Source of the DNA: Mucilaginibacter gossypiicola
Lineage (GTDB): Bacteria > Bacteroidota > Bacteroidia > Sphingobacteriales > Sphingobacteriaceae
Direction of reading: 5' to 3'
Assembly: GCF_900110105.1 (NCBI RefSeq)
Contig: NZ_FOCL01000015.1
Location: 62,001-126,000, forward strand
DNA: 64,000 bases
Position numbers and translations under genes: made by a program. Numbering within the stretch: position 1 is the first letter of the stretch; each line of letters opens with the position of its first letter. This document shows positions 1-8,734 of the stretch, one piece after another. The notes under the pieces were generated by a model. That model made no database searches. It saw only the letters and a program-made list of their open reading frames with translations, and was not told the DNA's origin.

Positions 1-1
1 G

Positions 2-85
2 GCTATCAAACATTTTCTGGCTAACAGAAAAGGAACACTGCTACAGCGGGTTAGGCGCTTTGTGAGGCAGCAGATGGGGCGTTGA
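2..85 (+). CDS. Possible C-terminal end of a gene cut by the window edge
   Basis: An open frame enters from the left edge and ends at TGA 83-85. It encodes about 27 residues rich in Arg, Lys and Gln, ending RRFVRQQMGR. The basic helical tail looks like a real protein end, and the other two forward frames close sooner or look random. Too little is visible to name a family, so this rests on composition only and could be chance. Confidence 0.35.
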   Translation, partial: AIKHFLANRKGTLLQRVRRFVRQQMGR

Positions 86-132
86 TTGCTTGTTTTAATT
101 CCCGGTAAGTAGTTTAAAAAATGCAAAGTATT

Positions 133-263
133 CATTGCCGTTGGTTTTAACCAACGGTGAAAGAACTGAAAAATCTTGGCTTTAGCCCAATTATGCAAGC
201 GGATTTAGGCTGAAGCCCTCCTGCCGCTAATTCTTATTCCGTTGGTTAAAGCCAACGGCAATG
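133..263. repeat. Intergenic inverted-repeat doublet (REP-like)
   Basis: Two 25-nt arms (133-157 and 239-263) are inverted copies with one mismatch. Each arm is itself a hairpin, CCGTTGG-6 nt-CCAACGG. The 81 nt between them hold smaller stems such as GGCTTTAGCC. Two hairpins in opposite orientation resemble the paired REP arrangement of BIMEs. No gene is seen here. Confidence 0.75.
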
Positions 264-293
264 AAATCTTATCTATCTGTAAATCAGCTCGCG

Positions 294-354
294 CTCGTTT
301 GTAACGAGTGCGTAAGCTGGGTTTGCGTTTATAACGCAAAGGCGATGCAATCGC
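294..354. repeat. Three consecutive short hairpins
   Basis: Three perfect hairpins follow one another: CTCGTT-TGT-AACGAG (294-308), TTTGCGTT-TAT-AACGCAAA (322-340) and GCGAT-GCA-ATCGC (342-354). The first two share the form GTT-TNT-AAC. They lie just beyond the 3' end of anmK. The ORF that could be drawn across this area is low-complexity and overlaps anmK, so it is not treated as a gene. Confidence 0.6.
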
Positions 355-411
355 TAAGCCATATTAAGTGGTCGTTGCAAACGAGAGCAAGATTAATCGT
401 GTTTGAAAGCC

Positions 412-1605
412 TTAAACCGGGAAACAAAATTTCCCCATCAGCACCGCCGGATTGGCTCCAATGCTGATTGGTTCGCCACATAAGGCTTCATTGCCTAACA
501 GGGCAAATAATATGGCTTCCTTGGCATCGGGATTAATCCCCAATGCACTGCTATCTCCAATAGCTGCTTGTGGCAACAACTTCTTTAATTTGCCAATAAC
601 AAACGGGTTCCTTGCTCCGCCGCCGCTGGTGAAAATTTTAATATCACCACCAGCGATATTTTCCTTGATAAAGCCGGCTATGGATGCCGCTGTGAAGGCG
701 CTTAAGGTACAAACGAGATCTGCATTACTAATCGCGCCGGTGCCCGATTGTTGTTGAGCTTCGGTAACCATATTAAGGTTAAACAATTCTGGTCCGGTGG
801 TTTTTGGGGCTTTCTCTTTAAAAAATGGATGGGAGAGGAGCGCTTTCAACAAGTTTTCATTCACCTTCCCACTGTAAGCAATTGCCGAATCCTCATCATA
901 TGGTTTATCAAAATATTTGCGGCAGGCTGCATCAATGAGTGTATTACCGGGGGCGATATCAGTGCAGAGGACGCGGCTAAAATCGCCGTCACCAGGCAGC
1001 CAGGTTAAATTGGCAATGCCACCAATGTTTAACAGTACCCGGTTTTCGCCGGTTTTGCTGCCCAATAACACATCTCCATACAATGCCAACGGGGCACCTT
1101 CACCTCCGGCAGCAATATGTTTCTGTCTGAAATCGCTAATGGTTAATATGCCGGTTTTTATGGCAATATGATCACCATCGCCAATTTGCAGGGTGGCGTT
1201 AGGTGAGCTTTTGTGCTGATGTAAACGCTGCGGCGCATGGTAAATGGTTTGGCCGTGACTGGCGATGAAATCGACGTTGTGTGGCTCGATATGCCATTGG
1301 CTCATTGCCTGCAGTATTAACTCCGCGTGATAGCTACCGATATAAGCATTGAGTAAAGTCACCTTTTCCAGATCGGCATTACGCTTTGCAAATACCTGCT
1401 GAACTTCCTGCTTAAAATCATCCGGATAAGGGATGGTGATAAATTGCACCAGTTCGAAATGAGTACCTAAACCGTGCCCGGTAAATTTACATAAAGCAAT
1501 ATCAAGCCCATCCAGCGATGTGCCCGACATAAGGCCGATACCCAATTTTGATGGTTTTTGAGCGATGCTGAACAGGCGCTGCAGGTTATGGTTTAATGGG
1601 ATCAT
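412..1605 (-). CDS. anmK: Anhydro-N-acetylmuramic acid kinase AnmK
   Basis: Cytoplasmic kinase of murein recycling. It hydrolyses and phosphorylates 1,6-anhydro-MurNAc to MurNAc-6-phosphate using ATP. The family hallmark GLMSGTSLDGLDIAL is at about residues 23-37, a TDIAPGNTLIDAA segment near 215 holds the expected catalytic Asp, and LLNIGGIANLTWL and FTSGGGARNPF match the sugar-kinase fold. At 397 residues it is slightly longer than the E. coli enzyme (about 370) because of an N-terminal extension of about 20 residues; the ATG at 1605 is the only good start before the core. It is divergent from the NagB-like gene, with 116 nt between them, and both act on amino sugars. Confidence 0.95.
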   Translation of the reverse strand: MIPLNHNLQRLFSIAQKPSKLGIGLMSGTSLDGLDIALCKFTGHGLGTHFELVQFITIPYPDDFKQEVQQVFAKRNADLEKVTLLNAYIGSYHAELILQAMSQWHIEPHNVDFIASHGQTIYHAPQRLHQHKSSPNATLQIGDGDHIAIKTGILTISDFRQKHIAAGGEGAPLALYGDVLLGSKTGENRVLLNIGGIANLTWLPGDGDFSRVLCTDIAPGNTLIDAACRKYFDKPYDEDSAIAYSGKVNENLLKALLSHPFFKEKAPKTTGPELFNLNMVTEAQQQSGTGAISNADLVCTLSAFTAASIAGFIKENIAGGDIKIFTSGGGARNPFVIGKLKKLLPQAAIGDSSALGINPDAKEAILFALLGNEALCGEPISIGANPAVLMGKFCFPV

Positions 1606-1674
1606 GGGCTTAAATTACTATTTGTGCGGCAACTGCAAAAGTTAAAATAATAGCTGCACTATGTAAATATCTGA

Positions 1675-1682
1675 TATATTTG
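1675..1682 (+). promoter_or_regulatory. Bacteroidota -7 promoter element for the NagB-like gene
   Basis: TATATTTG matches the TAnnTTTG -7 consensus and lies 39 nt before the ATG at 1722. No clean TTTG -33 element is visible at the usual distance, so this rests on the -7 box and position alone. Confidence 0.5.
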
Positions 1683-1721
1683 TTTTGAACAACTAACCTC
1701 ATTTTACATTTCCTAAAATTC

Positions 1722-3641
1722 ATGGCACGATTAAATTTATTGGAAGAGACGCGTTACGAGAAGTTACCTGTAAGCGTGTACAACAACCAACATGAGGCCT
1801 CGGTGGCTGTAGCTAACCGGATAGCCGATCTGATCCGCGCAAAACAAGCTAAAGGCGAAAAAGCGGTATTAGGCCTTGCTACGGGTGTAACCCCGATTGG
1901 GGTATATGCCGAACTGGTAAGGCTGCACAAAGAAGCAGGCTTAAGCTTTAAAAATGTGATCACTTTCAACCTGGATGAGTACTACCCGATGAAACCCACA
2001 GCGGCCCAAAGCTATGTGACCTTCATGTACGAAAATCTGTTCGGCCATATTGATATAGACAAAGCCAATGTGCACATCCCCGATGGCACGCTGGATAAAG
2101 ATGCGGTAGCAGGTTACTGCCTGGCCTACGAAAAGCAGATTGAAGAATTGGGAGGTTTAGACCTTCAGATCCTGGGTATTGGTCGTACAGGTCACATCGG
2201 CTTCAACGAGCCGGGCTCCGCACCTAACTCTGGTACCAGAATGGTAACCCTGGATGATTTAACCAGGAGTGATGCTTCAAGGGATTTCGGTGGTAAAGCG
2301 AATGTTCCAACCAAAGCGATCACCATGGGTATCGGTACTATTTTCAAAGCAAGGGAAATCATCCTGATGGCCTGGAGCAAGAAAAAAGCACCGATCATCA
2401 AGAAAGCTGTAGAAGGGGAGATTTCGGGCGAAGTACCTGCAACTTACCTGCAATTATCGCAGCATGTGGAATTTGTATTGGACGAGGCAGCGGCATCAGA
2501 ATTAACGAGGTTTGATACCCCATGGTTAGTTAAAGATTGTGTATGGGATAACCAGTTGAAAAAGAAAGCAGTGATCTGGCTTGCTAATGAAATCAATAAA
2601 CCGGTACTGAAACTAACCGAAGAAGATTATAACAATCACGGTATGGCGCAGCTTGCTGTGGAGCAGGGCCCTGTATACAATATCAACATCGATATCTTTA
2701 ACCAGATCCAGCATACCATCACTGGCTGGCCGGGCGGTAAACCGGATGCTGATGATTCACAGAGACCGGAAAGGGCATTGCCTGCTAAGAAACGTTCCAT
2801 CATTTTTTCACCACACCCGGATGATGATGTGATCTCAATGGGCGGTACATTTATCCGTTTGGTAGACCAGGGCCACGATGTACACGTAGCTTACCAAACT
2901 TCAGGCAATACTGCGGTATGGGATGATGATGTGTTGAGGTACATGGAATTTGCCATCGACTTTACGAACAGTATCGGCGAAGACACTACTCATCTTCAGA
3001 AATCATATGAAGATATGCGTGCATTTTTCCCAACCAAGCAGCCAAACGAGATTGATACCCAGGAGATCAGGAATGTAAAAGGCTTCATCAGGAAAACAGA
3101 AGCAATCTCTGGTGCAAGGTATGCAGGTTTGCAAGATGATCATATCCACTTCATGGCCCTACCCTTCTATGAAACAGGTAAAACCAAAAAGAACTCAGTA
3201 GGCGAGGAAGATATCCAGCTGACTATCGATTTGCTGCAGAAAATAAAACCACAACAAATCTTTGCGGCAGGTGATTTTGCCGATCCTAACGGAACCCACC
3301 TCGTGTGCTTCAAGATCATCTTAGCTGCATTGGACAGGCTGAAAGGCAAAGAAGCCTGGGTAGAAGACTGCTGGTTATGGATGTACCGCGGCGCATGGCA
3401 TGAGTTTGAAACCTACGAGATAGAAATGGCCGTACCATTGTCACCACAAGAGGTAATTCGCAAGCGTAACGCGATCTTCAAACACCAGTCGCAAAAAGAC
3501 AGGCCGGTATTCCCGGGCGATGATGCAAGGGAATTCTGGGTACGTGCAGAAGACCGCACCCGCGACACTGCTCAACGCTACGACCGCCTTGGCCTTGCTG
3601 AGTATGAGGCAATGGAAGCGTTTAAACGATATATGTTTTAA
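1722..3641 (+). CDS. nagB: Glucosamine-6-phosphate deaminase-like protein (NagB-LmbE fusion)
   Basis: Two-domain 639-residue protein. Residues about 15-290 are a NagB-type sugar-phosphate isomerase/deaminase domain (GLATGVTPIGVY, FNLDEYYPM, GHIGFNEPGS). Residues about 355-560 are a PIG-L/LmbE-type deacetylase-like domain (FSPHPDDDVISMGG, then DPNGTH). This fusion is typical of Bacteroidota. In the first domain the motif reads GIGRTGHIGFNE, while classical NagB has GVGNDGHIAFNE. The position of the catalytic Asp (Asp141 in E. coli) is Thr here, although the His and Glu remain. The zinc motif of the second domain is HPDDD instead of HPDDE. The gene symbol is therefore by homology only; the true reaction may differ. 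A strong terminator follows. Confidence 0.88.
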   Translation: MARLNLLEETRYEKLPVSVYNNQHEASVAVANRIADLIRAKQAKGEKAVLGLATGVTPIGVYAELVRLHKEAGLSFKNVITFNLDEYYPMKPTAAQSYVTFMYENLFGHIDIDKANVHIPDGTLDKDAVAGYCLAYEKQIEELGGLDLQILGIGRTGHIGFNEPGSAPNSGTRMVTLDDLTRSDASRDFGGKANVPTKAITMGIGTIFKAREIILMAWSKKKAPIIKKAVEGEISGEVPATYLQLSQHVEFVLDEAAASELTRFDTPWLVKDCVWDNQLKKKAVIWLANEINKPVLKLTEEDYNNHGMAQLAVEQGPVYNINIDIFNQIQHTITGWPGGKPDADDSQRPERALPAKKRSIIFSPHPDDDVISMGGTFIRLVDQGHDVHVAYQTSGNTAVWDDDVLRYMEFAIDFTNSIGEDTTHLQKSYEDMRAFFPTKQPNEIDTQEIRNVKGFIRKTEAISGARYAGLQDDHIHFMALPFYETGKTKKNSVGEEDIQLTIDLLQKIKPQQIFAAGDFADPNGTHLVCFKIILAALDRLKGKEAWVEDCWLWMYRGAWHEFETYEIEMAVPLSPQEVIRKRNAIFKHQSQKDRPVFPGDDAREFWVRAEDRTRDTAQRYDRLGLAEYEAMEAFKRYMF

Positions 3642-3648
3642 TGAACCG

Positions 3649-3674
3649 GCGCCCGTGACAACACGGGCGCTTTG
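3649..3674 (+). terminator. Rho-independent terminator after the NagB-like gene
   Basis: Perfect 9-bp GC-rich stem GCGCCCGTG / CACGGGCGC with an ACAA loop, 8 nt after the stop codon, followed by a short T run. Confidence 0.75.
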
Positions 3675-3722
3675 CATAATTTACCGTGAGTACACGATGA
3701 ATAAAGCCCATCTTTAACAAAT

Positions 3723-3881
3723 ATGTCATTTCGATAGCGCAATGGGTGGGTTTAAGCGCAGGGGCGAAAGAGAAATCTTATACGCCATGCATGCGAACTA
3801 TATATAGCGGCTTTGTAGGGCGTATAAGATTTATCCTCACCCGCTCGCGCATTCCCAACGCGAGGCTCGTTGAAATGGCAT
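3723..3881. repeat. Long intergenic palindrome, ATGTCATTTCGA family, copy 1
   Basis: Begins ATGTCATTTCGATAG and ends GAAATGGCAT, its near inverse. An inner stem pairs AGAAATCTTATACGCC with GGCGTATAAGATTT. A second copy with the same outer and inner stems is at 61850-62004. The far end contains an ATG (3870) that extends the next ORF artificially. Confidence 0.8.
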
Positions 3882-3911
3882 ATGATATTGGATAACGATC
3901 AGACAATATTT

Positions 3912-5024
3912 ATGACCTCAACGATAACCGAAAAACCGAAACGGCTCCTTTCCCTCGATGTATTTCGCGGGATAACCATCGCTATGATGATCCTTGTTAA
4001 TGATCCTGGTGACTGGGGGCACATCTACGCCCCGCTTGAACATTCCAAATGGAACGGATGTACACCTACCGACCTGGTTTTTCCTTTCTTTTTGTTTATG
4101 GTTGGCGTATCGGTTATATATGCTATGGAAAGCAAAAAGGATACCGTATCGCATAGCAGACTCATTCTGAAAGCGCTGTACCGTACTGGGGTCCTGTTGT
4201 TGATCCCCTGGATAACTCAATACATCTTTCACCCGGATGGTGGACTGGCCCATTTGCGCCTGCCGGGTGTGCTGCCGCGCATAGCGCTGGTATATTTCAT
4301 CAGCACCATACTTTATCTCAAGACATCGCAAAAAACACGCGACTGGATTTTTGCCATTGCGCTTGTTGGGTATTTCATCATCATGACCTTTGCCCCGGTA
4401 CCGGGTGTGGGCTACGCCAATCTTGAGCCCGAAACCAATATGGGCGCCTGGATAGACAGGCTGGTATTTACGCCCGATCACCTCTGGCGCGAATCGCATA
4501 CCTGGGACCCGGAAGGTTTGCTGGGTACTATACCCGCAGTAGCCACAGCCTTGTTTGGCATACGGGTTGGCAGCTGGCTTAAACGTAAGGACCGCGATGA
4601 CCAGGTAAAAACAAACTGGATGTTTACGTATGGAATAATAGCCGTTATGGCTGGTTTGTTCTGGGATTTGTTTTTCCCTATTAACAAAGCCTTGTGGACA
4701 AGTTCGTTTGTATTGTATACCGGTGGCCTGGCAACCATTGCACTGGCGTTAAGCTACTGGCTTATTGATATACAAGGGTACAAACGGTTTACTTATCCAT
4801 TTGTGGTATTTGGTACAAATGCAATTACGGCTTATGTGTTATCTGGTTTTATCCCGCATTATATGGGGATGATCAAAATAGGCGGTCATTCAATTTATCA
4901 AACATTTTTTGCTCCTTATTTTTCGCCGGTAAATGCTTCGCTGGTAAGTGCTATATTTACGGTACTCATTTTATGGGTGGTGATGTGGATATTCTACATC
5001 AAAAAAATCTTTATTAAAATTTAA
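3912..5024 (+). CDS. NagX-like membrane acyltransferase (HGSNAT/DUF5009, COG4299)
   Basis: Polytopic inner-membrane protein of 370 residues from the preferred start. It carries the family signature LLSLDVFRGITIAMMILVN near the N-terminus, followed by WNGCTPTDLVFPFFLFMVG and about ten hydrophobic segments. The family includes human heparan-alpha-glucosaminide N-acetyltransferase and bacterial NagX, linked to N-acetylglucosamine use. An in-frame ATG at 3870 lies inside a palindromic repeat, so the ATG at 3912 (MTSTITEKPKRLLSLD) is taken as the start. Location beside AnmK and a NagB-like gene supports an amino-sugar role. The substrate is not known from sequence. Confidence 0.85.
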   Translation: MTSTITEKPKRLLSLDVFRGITIAMMILVNDPGDWGHIYAPLEHSKWNGCTPTDLVFPFFLFMVGVSVIYAMESKKDTVSHSRLILKALYRTGVLLLIPWITQYIFHPDGGLAHLRLPGVLPRIALVYFISTILYLKTSQKTRDWIFAIALVGYFIIMTFAPVPGVGYANLEPETNMGAWIDRLVFTPDHLWRESHTWDPEGLLGTIPAVATALFGIRVGSWLKRKDRDDQVKTNWMFTYGIIAVMAGLFWDLFFPINKALWTSSFVLYTGGLATIALALSYWLIDIQGYKRFTYPFVVFGTNAITAYVLSGFIPHYMGMIKIGGHSIYQTFFAPYFSPVNASLVSAIFTVLILWVVMWIFYIKKIFIKI

Positions 5025-5025
5025 A

Positions 5026-5582
5026 ATGAACCTAAAACTTAAACTTATCGTACTTGCGGGTGTAATCCTGTTCTCTTTTTCAAGGGTAGAAGCGCAAACA
5101 ACTAATCTAACTATTACCCCGGCACATTAGGAAAAGCTGTACAAATGCTTCAGTCTATAGGTATCGATAAACAGTTTGATAACATGGTAAACAACCTGAT
5201 AACGGCATCAAGCAGCCAGATGCCTGAAAATAACCGATCGGGTTATATTAAAGTTATGAGAACCTTTATGGGCAAATATTTTACCTGGGATTTGCTTAAG
5301 GATAAAATGGCCGCTATTTATGCCAATGAATTTAGCGAAGAAGAACTTGGCCAGATAACAGCCTTTTATAACTCGCCAATAGGGCAAAAAGTAAGCTCAA
5401 AATTGCCTTCTTTGATGCAAAAAGGGATGATGGTTGGTCAGGAAGTAGTTGGTCAGCATAAAGACGAGTTACAGCAAATGATGGAAACGGAGTTTGCTGA
5501 TAAAAATGATTCGCCTGCGGTAAAAGAACAGGTATCACCTGCCGCTAACAAACCGGCCTCAAAAGCACCTGTAAAACATTAA
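5026..5582 (+). pseudogene. Secreted DUF2059 protein with frameshift after the signal peptide
   Basis: The ATG at 5026 opens a convincing signal peptide (MNLKLKLIVLAGVILFSF, then SRVEAQ), but that frame stops at 5128-5130. The body lies in another frame, open from about 5106 to 5582. It reads NYYPGTLGKAVQMLQSIGI and continues through a helical DUF2059-like region (FSEEELGQITAFYNSPIGQKV) to a Pro/Ala/Lys-rich tail. Only an ATG at 5145 could start the body frame alone, and that would give a protein with no export signal. One missing base near 5095-5112 explains the split. It may be a real mutation, a sequencing error or, less likely, programmed slippage. The start codon is 1 nt after the acyltransferase stop, so the two are probably co-transcribed. 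Confidence 0.75.
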
Positions 5583-5604
5583 ATTTCCCGAATCATACTT
5601 TGTA

Positions 5605-5631
5605 ACTAAGATTTTCGTTTTGCATCTTAGT
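5605..5631. other. Hairpin in the leader before the M16 peptidase
   Basis: Stem ACTAAGAT / ATCTTAGT with an 11-nt T-rich loop, between the DUF2059 stop and the peptidase start. There is no T run after it, so a terminator is unlikely. It could be a leader structure or part of a regulator site. Confidence 0.35.
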
Positions 5632-5654
5632 ACCCTGATTATTCAAACTTTATA

Positions 5655-8516
5655 ATGAACCTGAACAAATACGTTCCGTTGGCCTTATTGGCTTTAACTC
5701 TTTCGGCGGGTAGTGCTTTTGCACAAGTTAAAAAGAAACCTGTTCCATCTCCTAAAAATAAACCCGGAGCCCCGGCAATTGCTCCTAAAAGTGACGTTTT
5801 ACCGGTTGATCAAAGCGTGATCATCGGTAAGTTGCCTAATGGTTTAACTTATTATATCCGTGCCAATGCCGAGCCTAAAAGCAGGGCCGAGCTTTATTTG
5901 GTTAACAAAGCCGGTTCTGTTTTGGAAAATGATGATCAGCAGGGGTTGGCCCATTTTACCGAACACATGGCTTTTAACGGAACACGTGATTTTCCTAAAA
6001 ATCAGATGGTTGATTACCTTCAAAAAGCAGGTGTGAAATTTGGAGCCGATTTAAATGCTTACACTTCATTTAATGAAACCGTTTTCCAGCTGCCTTTGCC
6101 AACTGACACTGCCAGCGTATTTGAAAAAGGATTTAACATATTAGCTAACTGGGCGGGTTATGTAAGTTTTGACCCTTCCGAAATTGATAAAGAGCGTGGT
6201 GTTGTTTTGGAAGAGGAACGCCTGCGTGGTAAAAATGCGCAGGAGCGCATTCAACAACAAACACTGCCGGTATTGCTTAATAACTCAAGATATGCGTTAC
6301 GTTTGCCTATCGGTAAGGAAGACATCCTGAAAAACTTTAAACCCGAAACCATCAAGGCATTTTACCAGGATTGGTACCGTCCCGATTTGCAGGCAGTAAT
6401 TGCTGTGGGCGATTTCGACCCTAAACGCGTTGAGGCGCTTATTAAACAAAATTTTTCGCAGCTTAAAAATCCGGCTGCCGAAAAACCAAGGACAAAATAT
6501 TCAGTGCCTGCTACGCCAGGTACAGCGGTAAAAATTGTTACCGATCCTGAATACCCGTACACCATAGCACAAATCATTGTTAAACATCCCGGCACTGTTA
6601 CCAAAACCACCGGCGATTATATGCAGCAGGTAAGGGTGCAACTATTTAACCAGATGCTTAACGCGCGTTTAAACGAGTTGCTTCAAAGGCCTAATCCACC
6701 GTTTTTATACGGTCGTACCAGCTACGGTAATTTTATAGGCGATCAGGATGCTTATACTTCATTGGTTGTTGCTAAACCGGGCGAACTGGAAAAGGCTGTT
6801 AAAGCCGTAGTGGCCGAATCAGAACGTGCCCGTAAATTTGGGTTTACCCTTACCGAACTGGAGCGCGCCAAGCAGGATGCGCTGGTAGGCATTGGCAATG
6901 CTTACCGTGAAAGGGATAAAACACCATCGGCAAATTTTGTGCGTGAATACCAGGCCAACTTTTTAACCGGTGAGGCTATTCCGGGTATCAACTTTGAATA
7001 CAATTTTTATATCGGCAATATCTATAAAGTTAGCCTGGCGGATATGAATGCCATGGCTGGCAAATTTATCAGCGATCAAAACCGCGTGGTAATAGTACAG
7101 GCCCCGGATAAAGAAAAAGCCAATTTACCTGATGACAAGACGTTGCTGAACTGGATAGCCACAGGTGGCCAAAACGTTACTGCCTATGTTGACAACGTAT
7201 CGAGCGAGCCGCTATTAGCCAAAATACCTGAAGGTAGCAAAGTTGCCAAGCAAGATACAGACGCAGCCATCGGCACAACCACCCTTACGTTAGGTAACGG
7301 TTTAAAGGTGATATTAAAGCCAACAGATTACCGTAACGATCAGATCCTGATAAGCGGGTATGCTTTTGGCGGTACATCGCTGGCAAGTGATGATGAATTT
7401 ACATCGGCAAACCTGGCTTCATCTATTATCAGCGGCAGCGGTATAGCGCAGTTTAACCAGGGCATGCTTGATAAAAAGCTGGCAGGCAAAAACCTAAGCA
7501 TTTCGCCATATATCAGCGAGTTTGCACAAGGCATTTCCGGGAATACCTCACCTGCCGATTTTGAAACCGCACTGCAACTGATTTACCTGTACTTTACCCA
7601 GCCCCGTAAAGACAAAGATATTTGGGATGCCAATATGGAGCAGACCAGGGCCGTACTCGCAAACCGTGGTCTTGACCCGGGAAGTGTTTACCAGGATACG
7701 GTGTCGGCTGTATTAAGTAACTATAATTTCCGCGGTATGGTTACAACTATTCCAAGGCTAAACGCGGCAACGCTTGATAAAGCTTACGATTTTTATAAAA
7801 AACGCTTTGCTGATGCCAGTGCCTTTACCTTTACGCTGGTTGGCAACTTTGACGTAGAAACAGTTAAACCCTACCTTGAGCATTATCTTGGCGGTTTACC
7901 ATCAACCAACAGCAAGGAGACCTATAAAAATATGAATATCCAGCCAGCCGCGGGTGTAATAACAAAAACGGTAAATAAGGGCGTTGGGGATAAAAGTACC
8001 GTGCAATTGGTTTTCAGCGGCCACTATGAATATAACGAAGCTAACAACATACAGGTTGATGCGCTTGAAGAAGTACTGAACATTAAACTGATTGAACGTT
8101 TAAGAGAGCAGGAAAGCGGTGTTTATGCGCCGGGTGTAAGGGCAAGTTACCGCAAAATTCCGGGCGCCCGTTATTCCTTTACTATTTCTTTCGGTTGCGC
8201 TCCCGAAAACGTGGATAAGCTGATCAATGCCACAATGGAAGAGATCGGTAAAATTAAACAGAATGGCGCACTACCGGCCGATATCCAGAAATTTGTTGCT
8301 GAAGAAGCACGTTCAACACAGCAACAGCTTAAGCAAAATGTTTTCTGGACAGGATACCTTGCATCATCGTCACAAAACGGCGAAAATCCAGATCAGATAC
8401 TGGCGCATGTAAACAGTCTTGAACAAATAACCCCTCAAACCACTAAAGACGCCGCCAACAAATACCTGAGCGGTAAAAATTTGATTAAACTGATTTTGAT
8501 GCCTGAAAAGAAGTAG
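5655..8516 (+). CDS. M16 family zinc metalloprotease (insulinase/pitrilysin type), exported
   Basis: A 953-residue envelope peptidase. The signal peptide MNLNKYVPLALLALTLSAGS, cut near AFAQ, predicts export. The first M16 core domain holds the inverted zinc motif HFTEH at about residue 100, with the downstream Glu in the ERGVVLEEERL segment near 180. Two further M16 C-type domains follow (about 235-420 and 740-910), and a second, non-catalytic M16 N-like domain lies near 545-700. The length fits two fused M16 halves. The family degrades peptides and misfolded segments. A strong bidirectional terminator follows immediately. Confidence 0.93.
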   Translation: MNLNKYVPLALLALTLSAGSAFAQVKKKPVPSPKNKPGAPAIAPKSDVLPVDQSVIIGKLPNGLTYYIRANAEPKSRAELYLVNKAGSVLENDDQQGLAHFTEHMAFNGTRDFPKNQMVDYLQKAGVKFGADLNAYTSFNETVFQLPLPTDTASVFEKGFNILANWAGYVSFDPSEIDKERGVVLEEERLRGKNAQERIQQQTLPVLLNNSRYALRLPIGKEDILKNFKPETIKAFYQDWYRPDLQAVIAVGDFDPKRVEALIKQNFSQLKNPAAEKPRTKYSVPATPGTAVKIVTDPEYPYTIAQIIVKHPGTVTKTTGDYMQQVRVQLFNQMLNARLNELLQRPNPPFLYGRTSYGNFIGDQDAYTSLVVAKPGELEKAVKAVVAESERARKFGFTLTELERAKQDALVGIGNAYRERDKTPSANFVREYQANFLTGEAIPGINFEYNFYIGNIYKVSLADMNAMAGKFISDQNRVVIVQAPDKEKANLPDDKTLLNWIATGGQNVTAYVDNVSSEPLLAKIPEGSKVAKQDTDAAIGTTTLTLGNGLKVILKPTDYRNDQILISGYAFGGTSLASDDEFTSANLASSIISGSGIAQFNQGMLDKKLAGKNLSISPYISEFAQGISGNTSPADFETALQLIYLYFTQPRKDKDIWDANMEQTRAVLANRGLDPGSVYQDTVSAVLSNYNFRGMVTTIPRLNAATLDKAYDFYKKRFADASAFTFTLVGNFDVETVKPYLEHYLGGLPSTNSKETYKNMNIQPAAGVITKTVNKGVGDKSTVQLVFSGHYEYNEANNIQVDALEEVLNIKLIERLREQESGVYAPGVRASYRKIPGARYSFTISFGCAPENVDKLINATMEEIGKIKQNGALPADIQKFVAEEARSTQQQLKQNVFWTGYLASSSQNGENPDQILAHVNSLEQITPQTTKDAANKYLSGKNLIKLILMPEKK

Positions 8517-8527
8517 GATGTTAACGA

Positions 8528-8570
8528 AAAAAAAGAAGGCCTTTCCCACTGTGGAAGGCCTTCTTTTTTT
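8528..8570. terminator. Strong bidirectional terminator
   Basis: A 16-bp perfect stem (8528-8543 with 8555-8570) around GAAGGCCTT, flanked by an A run on one side and a T run on the other. It ends the peptidase gene and could also stop transcription of the minus-strand lipoprotein gene. Confidence 0.9.
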
Positions 8571-8595
8571 ATCAATGACGTGTTTGAAAGCGGCT

Positions 8596-8665
8596 GTCAT
8601 GCTGAACTTGTCGAAGCATGGTGGGTGGGCCTCTCCGCACGAGTCTTCGACAGGCTCAGACTGAC
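8596..8665. repeat. Intergenic palindrome, GTCATGCTGAACTTG family, copy 1
   Basis: GTCATGCTGAACTTGTCGAA at the left pairs imperfectly with CTTCGACAGGCTCAGACTGAC at the right. It sits between two convergent genes. A relative begins at 12094. Confidence 0.65.
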
Positions 8666-8734
8666 CAGCCCTCTTTTGTAATTTCATCTTCAGTGTTAGC
8701 TGGATTTAAACACTCATGACAAACGGTAACAACC

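Noticed and set aside
261-467. 68-residue frame on the plus strand
   Set aside because: It runs through hairpin repeats and into the antisense of anmK, with no family resemblance or start context.
3870-3911. Longer N-terminus for the NagX-like acyltransferase
   Set aside because: The added 14 residues are encoded by the end of a palindromic repeat, and the family start fits MTSTITEKPKRLLSLD.
8370-8687. 105-residue minus-strand frame
   Set aside because: It is antisense to the M16 peptidase end and crosses a strong terminator and a palindromic repeat.
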